This document shows, one piece after another, positions 1 to 12,854 of a DNA stretch of 64,000 nucleotides. Position 1 is the first letter of the stretch, and each line of letters begins with the position of its first letter. Origin of the DNA: DAIDKA01 sp035503515 (GTDB lineage: Bacteria; Pseudomonadota; Gammaproteobacteria; Steroidobacterales; Steroidobacteraceae). The stretch lies in the NCBI GenBank assembly GCA_035503515.1, contig DATJTJ010000016.1, positions 34,057-98,056 of the forward strand. The letters are read 5' to 3'. A program made the translations under genes and the position numbers. The notes beneath the pieces are model-generated. The model saw only the letters and a program-made list of their open reading frames with translations. It did not search any database and was not told the origin of the DNA.

Positions 1-369
1 AGAAAGATGGCCCATGGCAGCCACCGGGGCCAGTTGGGCCGATGGGATGCACTTGGAGGAACAGGAGTATTCACGCGCCGGCATTATCAGGTTTATGGGC
101 GAGCGTGGCGCGTACGCATTTCTACGTAGACGCCAAAATGTGTGAGGCGCGTCTCAGGAGCGGCTTTGCACGGTGCTTGCCGGCGCGGGCCTAGGGGTTG
201 ACCTGATTGTGTACGGTTCGCGGATTTATGACGGAGCGCCGATGCGGCCTGCGAGCGTCACGCGCAGGCCGCGGTACTCCCACTGACAATTTTTGCGTCA
301 TCATCACCGGTGCGCTGGTCATTGAGGCACGGTTGCCGGCGTCACCCTATTACAAGAGGCAGCGTCGGC
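1..369. other. Left edge, no gene seen
   Basis: No open frame here has a credible start, codon bias or family resemblance. The stretch holds one strong hairpin (listed separately) and otherwise nothing I can name. It lies downstream of the stop codon of the minus-strand AraC-type gene. Confidence 0.5.
244..272. repeat. Perfect 10-bp inverted repeat (hairpin)
   Basis: GCGGCCTGCG at 244-253 is exactly complementary to CGCAGGCCGC at 263-272 with a 9-base loop. No T-run follows directly on either strand, so it is not a canonical intrinsic terminator, though it could end the minus-strand AraC transcript about 100 bases past its stop. Confidence 0.6.
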
Positions 370-1332
370 TTATTTAGGTGGCTGTCGAGACGCCGACGGC
401 CATTGACCCCACAACGTTCTGAAGTCCCGGCTGAAGTGACTCAGATCGGCAAAGCCGCACATCGCGGCCACCTCCCCGACAGCGCGGAACGGCGGACCCT
501 CCCGCAGCAGGTCCCGTGCCCTGCACAGACGCCGCTGTTTTGAGAACTCAGCCGGTGAGTAGCCCCTGTATTTGCGAAATGTCCGGTAGAGGGTTCGCGC
601 GCTGCAGCCTGTGAGTGCGGCGACTTCCTCGATCATGAAAGGTTTGTGCAGGTTGGCGGCGATGTACTCCTCAACCCTCAGCACCTGCCAAGGTGCCGCG
701 ATGGCTGTGTCGCGCTCGAATAGATGCCGGGCGTTGTGGCCGGCGTGGGTGAGCAGCGTCACCATCAGCGCCTGCTCGAGCTCTGTTTCCACGAAGCGAT
801 GGGGCGCGGGACCGGAGACGCAGTGCACCAGGTCGTGAAGTATGCCCAACAGGGGACGCGCGGCCGGTAGCGTCAGGTCGAGCCGCGGATCGAACTCAAG
901 CTGGCGTGGCGGGGCGTGCCCGGTGATGGCTGCGAACTTGCGGCTGAGGGCGGAGCGATCCACACGCCACACGAGCTGCTTGAAGTGTCGGCCGAAGCTC
1001 AGAGTGGCATCGGCGGCGGACATGCAGCCCTGATGGCCGACGACATCGATCCGGTGATGTCCCAACAGCGTCGTTCCCCGACCCGACCGGGGAAACTGCA
1101 CCCGGAGGTAATCGGTTTCGGCAAACCTAATCTGGACCGGTTCGCCGTAAGAGCAGAACCATAGTTCCCCGCCGGGCAGGCGATGCCGATTCGCAAGCAC
1201 GTTCACGCGACGTTCGGTAGGGGCCTCCATGCACACCGCGCCCAGATAGGACTCGACGCACGAGACGAGATCGGCGACCGTCGAGGCAGCAAAGGCCGGC
1301 TCATCGGCCATGGGTATCTCAGGTAGAGGCAT
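370..1332 (-). CDS. AraC-family transcriptional regulator
   Basis: A DNA-binding regulator of about 320 residues. The N-terminal two thirds look like an AraC-type sensor/cupin-like domain (AraC_binding_2 type). The last 100 residues form the paired helix-turn-helix of the AraC/XylS family, with the first helix around MIEEVAALTGCSARTLYR and the second around VGEVAAMCGFADLSHFSRDF. I use the ATG at 1332; a TTG five codons upstream is also in frame and neither has a good ribosome-binding site. It is divergent from the small PAS-like gene at 1521, which may be a target. The effector cannot be told from sequence. Confidence 0.85.
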   Translation of the reverse strand: MPLPEIPMADEPAFAASTVADLVSCVESYLGAVCMEAPTERRVNVLANRHRLPGGELWFCSYGEPVQIRFAETDYLRVQFPRSGRGTTLLGHHRIDVVGHQGCMSAADATLSFGRHFKQLVWRVDRSALSRKFAAITGHAPPRQLEFDPRLDLTLPAARPLLGILHDLVHCVSGPAPHRFVETELEQALMVTLLTHAGHNARHLFERDTAIAAPWQVLRVEEYIAANLHKPFMIEEVAALTGCSARTLYRTFRKYRGYSPAEFSKQRRLCRARDLLREGPPFRAVGEVAAMCGFADLSHFSRDFRTLWGQWPSASRQPPK

Positions 1333-1520
1333 ACCGAATCCGTGCAATCAAGCGACCGCCAACTGGCATGGACGGCCATGTTCTGGCAGTTCCCGCCATA
1401 CCGCGGCGGACGACGGCCACCATGACCCCGATCTGGCGCTTAACGCCAAAGGTTGGCACAACGGGCAATGTCGTCTAACGCCTGAGGTTGATATCGTGCG
1501 GCCGGAATATTGGAGCATGC

Positions 1521-1997
1521 ATGAGACGAGAATCAACCTCTGGTGGGACTGCGGCGCCGCATGGAGCGGCATCCGGCGTACTGCTGTTGTGTGCGCCAGA
1601 GACGTACGGCCGCGACGATGTGAGGAGAAAGATATTAGATGTCCTGCCGGTTTGCGTCGAGTGGATTGATCTTAGCGGATTTGTGATTTACCAGAATCCC
1701 GCTGCCTGCAGGGAATGGGCGTTGGCCCGGAAACCCGAAAGACCACTGCTGTGGCTGGGGAGGTGGAATGACCCGTGCCACAGGCGCTTGAACGATGCAA
1801 TTCTCCAGGCCCAGATGGGCAATCGCTGCCGCGTTCTGGCAGATCGGACGGTCGGGGGTGTTGTCTTGAGATATGACATCACGCTTAATCCGCTGAAGAG
1901 CTTTCCGACCGGTCGCGAAGTGCTTGCAGTATCCACGCCCATCGGCTCGGGGCCATCAGTGTCCAACTTTCAGCTGCTGCCAGGCAGCCATGGATGA
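1521..1997 (+). CDS. Small PAS-like protein
   Basis: A predicted protein of about 158 residues. Residues 30-140 read like a single PAS fold: a helix of the kind ILDVLPVCVEWIDLSG is followed by FVIYQNPAACREW, the usual opening of a PAS domain. No kinase, GGDEF or DNA-binding domain is attached, so it could only act as a stand-alone sensor or adaptor. I chose the ATG at 1521 over an in-frame TTG at 1488. A second PAS-like gene follows 260 bases downstream on the same strand. The family call is tentative because single PAS domains are poorly conserved. Confidence 0.5.
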   Translation: MRRESTSGGTAAPHGAASGVLLLCAPETYGRDDVRRKILDVLPVCVEWIDLSGFVIYQNPAACREWALARKPERPLLWLGRWNDPCHRRLNDAILQAQMGNRCRVLADRTVGGVVLRYDITLNPLKSFPTGREVLAVSTPIGSGPSVSNFQLLPGSHG

Positions 1998-2258
1998 TCG
2001 GTACAGGCTCCGTGTCAGTATGCAGCGTTTGCTGCCTGGAATGGACAGGATATGCGGAGATAGTCGTGGGCCTGGATCGCGCGGCCCGCGCGCGATTCCT
2101 GCGGATCAACGGGAATAGGCAGTTACGCGTACAGTAACTGGGTCCCCAATCCCGAGTGATCCCGGGCCGCTCGACGCAGGGCAATGGACTGCGAGAACTA
2201 CGCATGGAATGCGGCACCTGCAACCCCGTACAGTACCCAGGATGTGCAGGGGGCGCCG

Positions 2259-2885
2259 ATGGCGATGATAACGGATCGATTCAGCGCTCTGCTCGCTGAC
2301 TTTGACCTTACAGCGCTTGATCGGCATGCGAGTTCAGTGCTGGCTGTCGACAGAGCGCTGAGCATCGGGTACCTGAACGATGGCTGGTTCCGGTTCGCGG
2401 CGGAGAACGGCGGCGAGCCTGCCATTGCGGAGCATTGGGGTCTTGGGAGTAGCCTCTGGAGCGCGATTCCAGCTCCATTGCAGGGCTATTTCGCAAACCT
2501 GTTTGCCAGGGCATTTGCCTTGAATCCGGAGACCGAATTGCATCCGCTGCTTCATCATTACGAGTGCTCCTCGCCTGAACGCCATCGGCACTGCACCCTG
2601 GGAATCTACTCGCTGAAAAAGGGCGAGGGACTGCTTCTGGTTCATTCCGTGCGGGTGGAGAGGCCATGGAGTTCCGAGGAGCGGGAAACGGTGCCCGGGC
2701 ACGGCTATACGAACCAGAGCGGGCTGACCTTGCAGTGCTCGAATTGCCGGCGCGTTCGATTCGACCAGGATGATAGGCAGTGGCATTACGTTCCGGACTG
2801 GATCCGCACCAGTCCGCCAAAAACCAGCCACGGACTATGCCCGGTCTGCCTCGACTATTACTACCCGGGCAGCCGTGAACCTTGA
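2259..2885 (+). CDS. PAS-like protein with C-terminal CxxC...CPxC motif
   Basis: About 208 residues. The first 140 resemble a PAS-type sensor domain. The C-terminus carries CSNCRRVRFDQDDRQW and then SHGLCPVCLDYYYPG, the four-cysteine tail known from many PAS and receiver proteins (typically CxxCKxIRDDxGxW ... FSHGICPxC). The cysteines probably bind a metal or take part in redox, which is inference. The start at 2259 is preceded by an AGGGGG ribosome-binding site at 2249-2253. No output domain is present. It is probably related in function to the PAS-like gene upstream. Confidence 0.7.
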   Translation: MAMITDRFSALLADFDLTALDRHASSVLAVDRALSIGYLNDGWFRFAAENGGEPAIAEHWGLGSSLWSAIPAPLQGYFANLFARAFALNPETELHPLLHHYECSSPERHRHCTLGIYSLKKGEGLLLVHSVRVERPWSSEERETVPGHGYTNQSGLTLQCSNCRRVRFDQDDRQWHYVPDWIRTSPPKTSHGLCPVCLDYYYPGSREP

Positions 2886-3399
2886 CTCATTGGGAGCGGC
2901 GCGAGCCGCGATGTGGAACGGAATTCCAGCGCGCGGTTCTGCGTGTCCGCGCAGCGACTTGGTGTGCGAACTGCGGTTTGGGTCTGCAGGTTGGGACCCC
3001 CACAGACAGGCCAGAGCGGTCACGCGTCTGCGAACGGCATCGCCTGCACCAAAGACTCAGTGGGTGCCTGCGGCCACGGTTCGATCCGCGGTGTGATCAG
3101 GTTGCGGTAGATGCTCGGGCGATGCTCAAAGAAGAGTAATGCCACGACATCGCTCGTATCGGTCAGGTATGGCTTGCTGCCGAGCCTCGAGGCGAGGTAG
3201 TCCAGGTTCTCGCGATGCGCCGGATTCAAATCATCCAGGTCGTCTCGTGTACGTGACAGTCAAAACGCTTGCGGAACCAGCCGGAGCAGCGGACGTTGCA
3301 GGAATATTGTGGCGTGAAATGGCCGCTGTCAGTCCCTTTGATGTCATCGGTTGCGTTATATAGGATGTCCGCATCCACACCCCGGGAGGCGGCTTTAGC
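2886..3399. other. Gene-poor stretch upstream of the DUF2147 gene
   Basis: About 500 bases with no intact gene. Its only coding-like content is a short minus-strand fragment at 3020-3229, listed separately. The last 60 bases hold a plausible promoter and leader for the gene at 3400: an AT-rich TATATA around 3356 and a GGGAGG ribosome-binding site shortly before the start. Confidence 0.45.
3020..3229 (-). pseudogene. Possible remnant of a larger gene
   Basis: A 69-residue open frame whose middle reads TSDVVALLFFEHRPSIYRNL. This resembles, from memory, a motif of the form DIVALMVLEHQxxMxNLITRA found in large uncharacterised cytochrome-associated proteins. It has no ribosome-binding site, no neighbours of matching function, and stops early, so a decayed fragment is more likely than a working small protein. 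The resemblance rests on one short motif and could be chance. Confidence 0.25.
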
Positions 3400-3837
3400 A
3401 TGATTCGGCAGGGCGTAAGAGTTGCGGCCGCGCTGCTGCTCCTGACCGCGACCTCAGCCGTGCATGCACAGGGCGCGCCTGCGGGTCTGTGGAAGACGGT
3501 CGACGACAGCACCGGGCAGGACAAGTCGCTGGTGCGCATCACCGAAGCAGGTGGGATGCTGACGGGAAAGGTCGAGAAGCTGCTGCACCCGAGCAGACCC
3601 GATCCGCTGTGTGACAAGTGCACCGACGCGCGCCGCGGCAAACCCATCACCGGCCTCACGATCATCAGCGGAGTGCGGCAGCACGGCGCCGTCTGGGACG
3701 GCGGCAAGATCCTCGATCCGGAGAACGGCAAGGTCTACGGCGTGCGGCTGAAGCCGATCGAGGGCGGCACGAAACTCGAAGTGCGCGGTTACCTCGGTCC
3801 CTTCTTCCGCACCCAGACCTGGACGCGCGTCGAATGA
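3400..3837 (+). CDS. DUF2147 exported protein
   Basis: A 145-residue secreted or periplasmic protein. A signal peptide covers about residues 1-24 (hydrophobic run ending VHAQG). The mature part is a compact DUF2147 domain, recognisable by GLWKTVDDSTGQDKSLVRI near its start, a central CDKCTD motif, and GLTIISG ... GGKILDPENGKVY. DUF2147 proteins are small beta-rich envelope proteins of unknown function. The GGGAGG before the ATG supports the start. Its stop overlaps the start of the next gene (ATGA), so the two are co-translated. Confidence 0.85.
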   Translation: MIRQGVRVAAALLLLTATSAVHAQGAPAGLWKTVDDSTGQDKSLVRITEAGGMLTGKVEKLLHPSRPDPLCDKCTDARRGKPITGLTIISGVRQHGAVWDGGKILDPENGKVYGVRLKPIEGGTKLEVRGYLGPFFRTQTWTRVE

Positions 3838-4274
3838 GCGCGCGCGCCGTCACGCGGCGATCGGCGGCGTTCGCTTCGCTCGCGGCGCTGGCTCTGCTCG
3901 CGCAGGCCGCGTCCGCCGATGACCCGACGACCGATCCCACCGACCGGCAGACCCTGGAACGCTCGCTGTTCCTGTGCCGGTGGAAGACGACCCACGACGT
4001 GCCGGACAACGCGCCGAATCCCGCGGTATGCCGGAGCGACACGGTCTCGACCGATGTCGCGATGCTGCAGCTCAAGCAGTGGTGGACGTTTTGGGCGCGC
4101 CTGAACCCGGATGCGGCGCTGCGCGCCAACCAGCAGTTCAGCACCGATTACGCGGCGTTCCAGGAGCGCCTGAAGCTCAAACCGGAAATTGCGCAGCAGC
4201 TGTTGCCGCCGGGGCTGAAACTGCAGAAGGATGACTGGCGGCTGAGACTGGTCCGCGAACTCAGTCGTCGTTAG
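3834..4274 (+). CDS. Small exported protein, unknown
   Basis: About 146 residues with a cleavable signal peptide (hydrophobic core from residue 12 to 25, ending AQAASADD). I recognise no domain. The mature region is mostly helical by composition, with two cysteines (LFLCRW and PAVCRSD) that could form a disulphide. It overlaps the DUF2147 gene by four bases, so it is probably made with it. Its 3' end overlaps the convergent GNAT gene by 14 bases. The annotated start is the one dictated by the overlap. Confidence 0.65.
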   Translation: MSARAVTRRSAAFASLAALALLAQAASADDPTTDPTDRQTLERSLFLCRWKTTHDVPDNAPNPAVCRSDTVSTDVAMLQLKQWWTFWARLNPDAALRANQQFSTDYAAFQERLKLKPEIAQQLLPPGLKLQKDDWRLRLVRELSRR

Positions 4275-4731
4275 GCAGATCCTTGACGTACACCAGGAAT
4301 CCGTGATGCCTGGCCACCTTTTCGTACAGCACTCGCGCCATCGAGTTGTCAGCCTGGGTCTGCCAGTAGATGCGCCTCGCACCATGCACCCGGGCGCGAT
4401 CGTACACCGCCTCGATCAAGCCACGCCCGACGCCTCGGCCCCGCGCCTCGGGCACGGTGAAGAGGTCCTGCAGGTAGCAGACGGGCTCGATGCGGTTGGT
4501 ACTGCGATGGAACAGGTAATGGGACAGCCCCACGAGGCGACCCTGCGCTTCGGCCACCAGCCCGAACACCGGCTCATCGGGATCCAGGAACCGCCGCCAG
4601 GTCGTCCCGGTGATGGCCACGGGCAGTGCGGTCGCATCCTTGCGGCCATAGAAGGCATTGTAGCCGGTCCACAATGGCAGCCAGTCGTCGTACTCCGAAT
4701 CCTCGACGGACCGGACGACGACGCCTGTCAC
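4261..4731 (-). CDS. GNAT family N-acetyltransferase
   Basis: A 156-residue acyl-CoA dependent N-acetyltransferase. The GNAT fold is shown by the acetyl-CoA binding loop LQDLFTVPEARGRGVGRGLI (a V-x-x-x-x-RGxG type motif) and by a C-terminal segment with NSMARVLYEKVARHHGF, typical of GNAT motif B. The substrate is unknown. The start overlaps the stop of the upstream DUF3455 gene by four bases, so it is the last gene of the gltB-gltD unit. The start fits that overlap. Confidence 0.85.
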   Translation of the reverse strand: MTGVVVRSVEDSEYDDWLPLWTGYNAFYGRKDATALPVAITGTTWRRFLDPDEPVFGLVAEAQGRLVGLSHYLFHRSTNRIEPVCYLQDLFTVPEARGRGVGRGLIEAVYDRARVHGARRIYWQTQADNSMARVLYEKVARHHGFLVYVKDLPNDD

Positions 4732-5279
4732 AGCCGCGTTCCGTAGAATTCGTAGGTGGCGCTGTAGGGCACGCGCACCTCCTTGCCGGCATTGGCGGCA
4801 TCGCAGCCCTCAGCCGGCGCAACGCCGCCGACGGTATGAAGCCGCAGGACACTGCCCGTCGCCGCCAGTTTGCCGGACCCCGTGGTGCGTCGGGTGGTGA
4901 GCAGCAACCAGGGAATGGACTTGGTGGGGCTGTCGACGCGGGCCGTCACGTCGGCGATCACCGTGCTGCCGTCGTCGAACTGCCAGGTGGGGCCGGCGAA
5001 GTGCCTGCCCACCACGTGGCCCGAGGCGTCCTTCAGCTGCGCATCCGGCGCGCTCAAGGTCCACTCGTACGTCGCCACCTGGCCCGCTTTCTGCGAACAG
5101 GCGTAGATCTGCACACCGGCACCCTGGACCTCGAGGATCCTCGACTCGGACGTCGGCGGCCGCAGGATGAACGGAATGTCCGACGACGACTTGCCGTACA
5201 GGCCTTCCACGGTGGCACAGCCACCGACCGCCACCAGGGCGAGTGCGGAAAGAGTAGTGACGCCATGGGCGATACGCAT
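4728..5279 (-). CDS. DUF3455 lipoprotein
   Basis: About 183 residues. The N-terminus has a lipoprotein signal with lipobox VAVGGC, so the mature protein should be anchored to a membrane by the cysteine. The rest matches the DUF3455 family: IPFILRPPTSESRILEVQGAG opens the domain, followed by VQIYACSQK, GRHFAGPTWQFDDGS and the terminal YSATYEFYG. The family function is unknown. I start at the ATG at 5279 rather than one six codons earlier because the signal peptide then begins MRIAHGV. Co-directional with gltBD. Confidence 0.85.
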   Translation of the reverse strand: MRIAHGVTTLSALALVAVGGCATVEGLYGKSSSDIPFILRPPTSESRILEVQGAGVQIYACSQKAGQVATYEWTLSAPDAQLKDASGHVVGRHFAGPTWQFDDGSTVIADVTARVDSPTKSIPWLLLTTRRTTGSGKLAATGSVLRLHTVGGVAPAEGCDAANAGKEVRVPYSATYEFYGTRL

Positions 5280-5293
5280 CGGAACCCCCTCAA

Positions 5294-6169
5294 TCAATCG
5301 AAATAGGCCGTGACCCGGAACTCGATGCTGGTCCGCGGCGCAGCGCCGCCGGCCGCTTCGTCCTTGAATGCCGTGTGCGGTACGCGCCAGGCGACCGAGT
5401 GATCGGAGTCGTAGAACTTGAACAGGACCGCTTCGTCGCGGCCCATGTCGGGATAGTAATACCAGCGGTGTGACGGACTGAAGGTGAACACCGAGCCCGC
5501 CGGCAGGTTGTCTTCGGCGCTCAGCGGACCCTGGCGCGCGGCCTCATCCGGGATCGAATCGCCGAAGATGATCGGATTGAAGATGCCCTCCTCCGCGGCG
5601 ACGCTCGCGGCATCGCATAACGCCAGCGGCCAGTCCTGCGGCGGCGCCGAAAAGGCCCTCCAGAAACTGCAGCTGATGAAGCGCGAATAGCCCGGACCGT
5701 GCGGGAAGGTCTTCGCGTACAGCAGCCCCGCTGCGCGCGGTGCCCGCGCGGGATCCTGGTCGACGTGGACCTGGTTGCCCGGCGGCTGCACGCCGCCTTT
5801 GCCGGCGAGGTACCGGCCGGTCCGGCGTCGCTCCCGGTCCTGCTCATCCGCGGTGCGGATCATCCAGCCCGAAGAGGCTGCGCGGGATGCGCCGGTCAAT
5901 GCCCTGACGGTCTCCTCGACCTCCGCGGGGTAGCGTGCCGCGACCTCCGCCGCATCGAAGAAATCCCGGACCGCGCTGCGATGTTCCACCAGGGTGATGC
6001 CCGCGCCATCCAGGGTCAGCGGCGCCTCCCGCGAGCGCGCATTGCAGACCTCGACGCTCCGGGGGTCGGTGCTGAAGGTATCCACCTCGACCCCGGAGGC
6101 GACGAAACGGCGATAGACGGCGGCCCCCGGCGCGGCGTAGTTCAGGACGGCGGCGGCGCTGGCAGGCAT
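5294..6169 (-). CDS. CmcJ/NvfI-like oxidoreductase
   Basis: A 291-residue member of the CmcJ/NvfI (7-alpha-cephem-methoxylase P8 chain) family, putative oxidoreductases best known from secondary metabolism. Family hallmarks visible are HVDQDP near residue 135, ISCSFWRAFSAPPQDWPLAL followed by CDAASV, RWYYYPDM, and the closing PRTSIEFRV. The real reaction here is not known. The gene starts 7 bases after the gltD stop and is followed by the DUF3455 gene, so it is transcribed with glutamate synthase, an unusual partner. Its codon use looks like that of the neighbours. Confidence 0.85.
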   Translation of the reverse strand: MPASAAAVLNYAAPGAAVYRRFVASGVEVDTFSTDPRSVEVCNARSREAPLTLDGAGITLVEHRSAVRDFFDAAEVAARYPAEVEETVRALTGASRAASSGWMIRTADEQDRERRRTGRYLAGKGGVQPPGNQVHVDQDPARAPRAAGLLYAKTFPHGPGYSRFISCSFWRAFSAPPQDWPLALCDAASVAAEEGIFNPIIFGDSIPDEAARQGPLSAEDNLPAGSVFTFSPSHRWYYYPDMGRDEAVLFKFYDSDHSVAWRVPHTAFKDEAAGGAAPRTSIEFRVTAYFD

Positions 6170-6176
6170 GATCGCC

Positions 6177-7658
6177 CTACGGCAGATCCGTACTTCCCAT
6201 CAGGTACCGGTCGCATTCGCGCGCGGCGCCGCGACCCTCGTTGATCGCCCACACGACCAGACTCTGTCCGCGGCGGCAATCGCCGGCGGCGAATACGCCC
6301 GGCACGCTGGTGGCGAACTTGCCGTATTCGGCCTCGACGTTGGTGCGCGCATCGAGCTGCAGTCCCAGATCGCTGATGAGCTGCGATTCGGGACCGAGGA
6401 AGCCCATGGCCAGCAGCACCAGCTGCGCGGGCCGCGTTTCCTCGCTGCCCGCGACCTCGACCGGGCGCAGGCGCCCGTCGGTGCCCTGCTCCCAGCCGAT
6501 CTTCACGGTGGCGAGCTGCGCCACGCCCTGCGAATCGCCGGTGAACTTCCTGACGGTGGTCAGGAACACCCGCGGGTCGGAGCCGAAGCGCGCGGCCGCC
6601 TCTTCCTGGCCGTAGTCCATGCGATAGATCTTCGGCCACTCCGGCCAGGGATTGTCGGCGGCGCGGTCCTGCGGCGGCTCGGGCAGGATCTCGAACTGGG
6701 TGATGCTGCGGCAGCCCTGGCGCATGGCCGTACCCACGCAGTCGGTCCCGGTGTCGCCGCCGCCGATCACGATCACGTCCTTGTCGCGGGCGTGAATGGG
6801 CGAATGATCGGGCCCGCCGTTCAGCAGCGCCTTGGTGCTCGCGGTGAGGTAGTCCATGGCGAAATGCACACCGGCGAGCTGGCGGCCGTCGACGTTCAGA
6901 TCCCGCGGCACGGTCGCGCCGGTACACAGCACGGCAGCATCAAACTCCTTGAGAAGCATTTGCGGGTCGACGTTGGTGCCGACATTGGCGCCGCAGTGGA
7001 ACCTGATGCCCGAATCCTCCATGAGCTTGATCCGGCGCAGCACCACTGCCTGCTTGTCGAGCTTCATGTTCGGGATGCCGTACATCAGCAGGCCGCCCGG
7101 TCGGTCGGCGCGCTCGAAGACCGTCACCTGATGACCGGCCTGGTTCAACTGCGCCGCCGCCGCGAGTCCCGCCGGGCCCGAGCCGATGACCGCGACGCTC
7201 TTGCCGGTGCGCTCGGCGGGCGGCACGGGGAAAACCCAACCCTCTTCCCAGCCGCGGTCGATGATGGAGTTCTCGATGTTCTTGATGGTCACCGGCGGGG
7301 CGTTGATGCCGAGCACGCAGGATCCCTCGCAGGGCGCCGGGCACACCCGTCCGGTGAACTCCGGGAAATTGTTGGTCTTGTGCAGCCGTTCCAGCGCCTC
7401 GCGCCACAGCCCGCGGTACACCAGGTCGTTCCATTCCGGGATCAGGTTGTTGACCGGGCAGCCGGAGGCGCCGCCGTTGAGGAGCTTGCCGGTGTGGCAG
7501 AAGGGCACGCCGCAGTCCATGCAGCGCGCGCCCTGGTGGCGCAGGCGGCGATCCTCCATGTGGAAGTGGAACTCGCGCCAGTCCTGGATGCGCTCCAGCG
7601 GCGTGCGGTCGACGGGCAGTTCCCGCAGATACTCGATGAATCCGGTCGGCTTTCCCAT
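6177..7658 (-). CDS. gltD: Glutamate synthase (NADPH) small subunit
   Basis: The 493-residue FAD- and Fe-S-containing electron-input subunit of NADPH-dependent glutamate synthase. N-terminal cysteine clusters CMDCGVPFC and CPAPCEGSCV hold the iron-sulphur clusters. GSGPAGLAAA is the FAD-binding motif and GGGDTGTDCVG the NADPH-binding one, and the C-terminal ATG-type FAD motif reads GVFAAGDCRRG. It passes electrons to GltB for reductive transfer of the glutamine amide to 2-oxoglutarate. It starts 8 bases after gltB. The open frame extends upstream, but homology begins at MGKPTGFIEY, so I use that ATG. Confidence 0.97.
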   Translation of the reverse strand: MGKPTGFIEYLRELPVDRTPLERIQDWREFHFHMEDRRLRHQGARCMDCGVPFCHTGKLLNGGASGCPVNNLIPEWNDLVYRGLWREALERLHKTNNFPEFTGRVCPAPCEGSCVLGINAPPVTIKNIENSIIDRGWEEGWVFPVPPAERTGKSVAVIGSGPAGLAAAAQLNQAGHQVTVFERADRPGGLLMYGIPNMKLDKQAVVLRRIKLMEDSGIRFHCGANVGTNVDPQMLLKEFDAAVLCTGATVPRDLNVDGRQLAGVHFAMDYLTASTKALLNGGPDHSPIHARDKDVIVIGGGDTGTDCVGTAMRQGCRSITQFEILPEPPQDRAADNPWPEWPKIYRMDYGQEEAAARFGSDPRVFLTTVRKFTGDSQGVAQLATVKIGWEQGTDGRLRPVEVAGSEETRPAQLVLLAMGFLGPESQLISDLGLQLDARTNVEAEYGKFATSVPGVFAAGDCRRGQSLVVWAINEGRGAARECDRYLMGSTDLP

Positions 7659-7666
7659 GATGAAAC

Positions 7667-12274
<4,608 letters not shown>

Positions 12275-12377
12275 TGCCGACACCTTTTGAGCACCGGTAC
12301 CTGGCCCCGGCGCATTCCTGCCACTCTTGCCCACGTTTAACTCCCGGCCCGACGCAGCGCCGCGTGGCGCTCATACG

Positions 12378-12391
12378 CTCCCCAAGGGGAG
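12378..12391. repeat. Perfect 14-bp palindrome in the gltB / pigment intergenic region
   Basis: CTCCCC-AA-GGGGAG, a perfect palindrome between the divergent gltB and pigment-cluster genes. It has no hairpin-friendly loop, so it is more likely a DNA-level protein-binding site than an RNA element. No matching second copy was noticed in the window. Confidence 0.35.
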
Positions 12392-12548
12392 GACCGGGTG
12401 GAACCCCTAACCATAGCATCCCTGGCGGAGATCCTGGGGACAAACCATGCCCGCCCGGCCCGCCCATCCTTGACATATGCGCGCGCCCGGGTCAATGCAC
12501 TGCACGGCTATGGGGCGACAGCCCGCCCCGGGGTGCTAATGTTCGCCG

Positions 12549-12854
12549 GTGAAACGCCACCAGCAACCCCTCTGCATTGCACCCGACCATCCGGTCTTCG
12601 CCGGCCACTTTCCCGATGCGCCGGTGGTGCCGGCCGTGCTGCTGCTGTCGATGATTCTGGATGTCGCCGAGGGCTGGCTGGGCGTCGCGATCCGACCCGG
12701 GCGGCTGCGCCAGGCGAAGTTCCCATCGCCCTGGCTGCCGGGCATGCAGGTGCGGGCGGACCTCGAGTGCGACCAGGGACAGCTGCGGTTCGAACTGCGA
12801 TGCCAGGAGCGCACGCTGGCGCTGGGCGTATTCGAACTGGAGGTACCGGCATGA
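12549..12854 (+). CDS. Hotdog-fold dehydratase-like protein (ApeI type)
   Basis: A 101-residue FabA/FabZ-like hotdog protein and first gene of the aryl-polyene cluster. The FabZ signature HPVFAGHFPDAPVVPAVLLL keeps the catalytic-type histidine. The position where FabZ has its glutamate (LEAMAQ) reads LSMILD here, so the acid residue seems missing. In the E. coli pathway ApeI and ApeP act as a heterodimeric dehydratase, so this subunit may depend on the second hotdog protein at 15813. The start is a GTG. The stop overlaps the next start (ATGA). Confidence 0.8.
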   Translation: MKRHQQPLCIAPDHPVFAGHFPDAPVVPAVLLLSMILDVAEGWLGVAIRPGRLRQAKFPSPWLPGMQVRADLECDQGQLRFELRCQERTLALGVFELEVPA

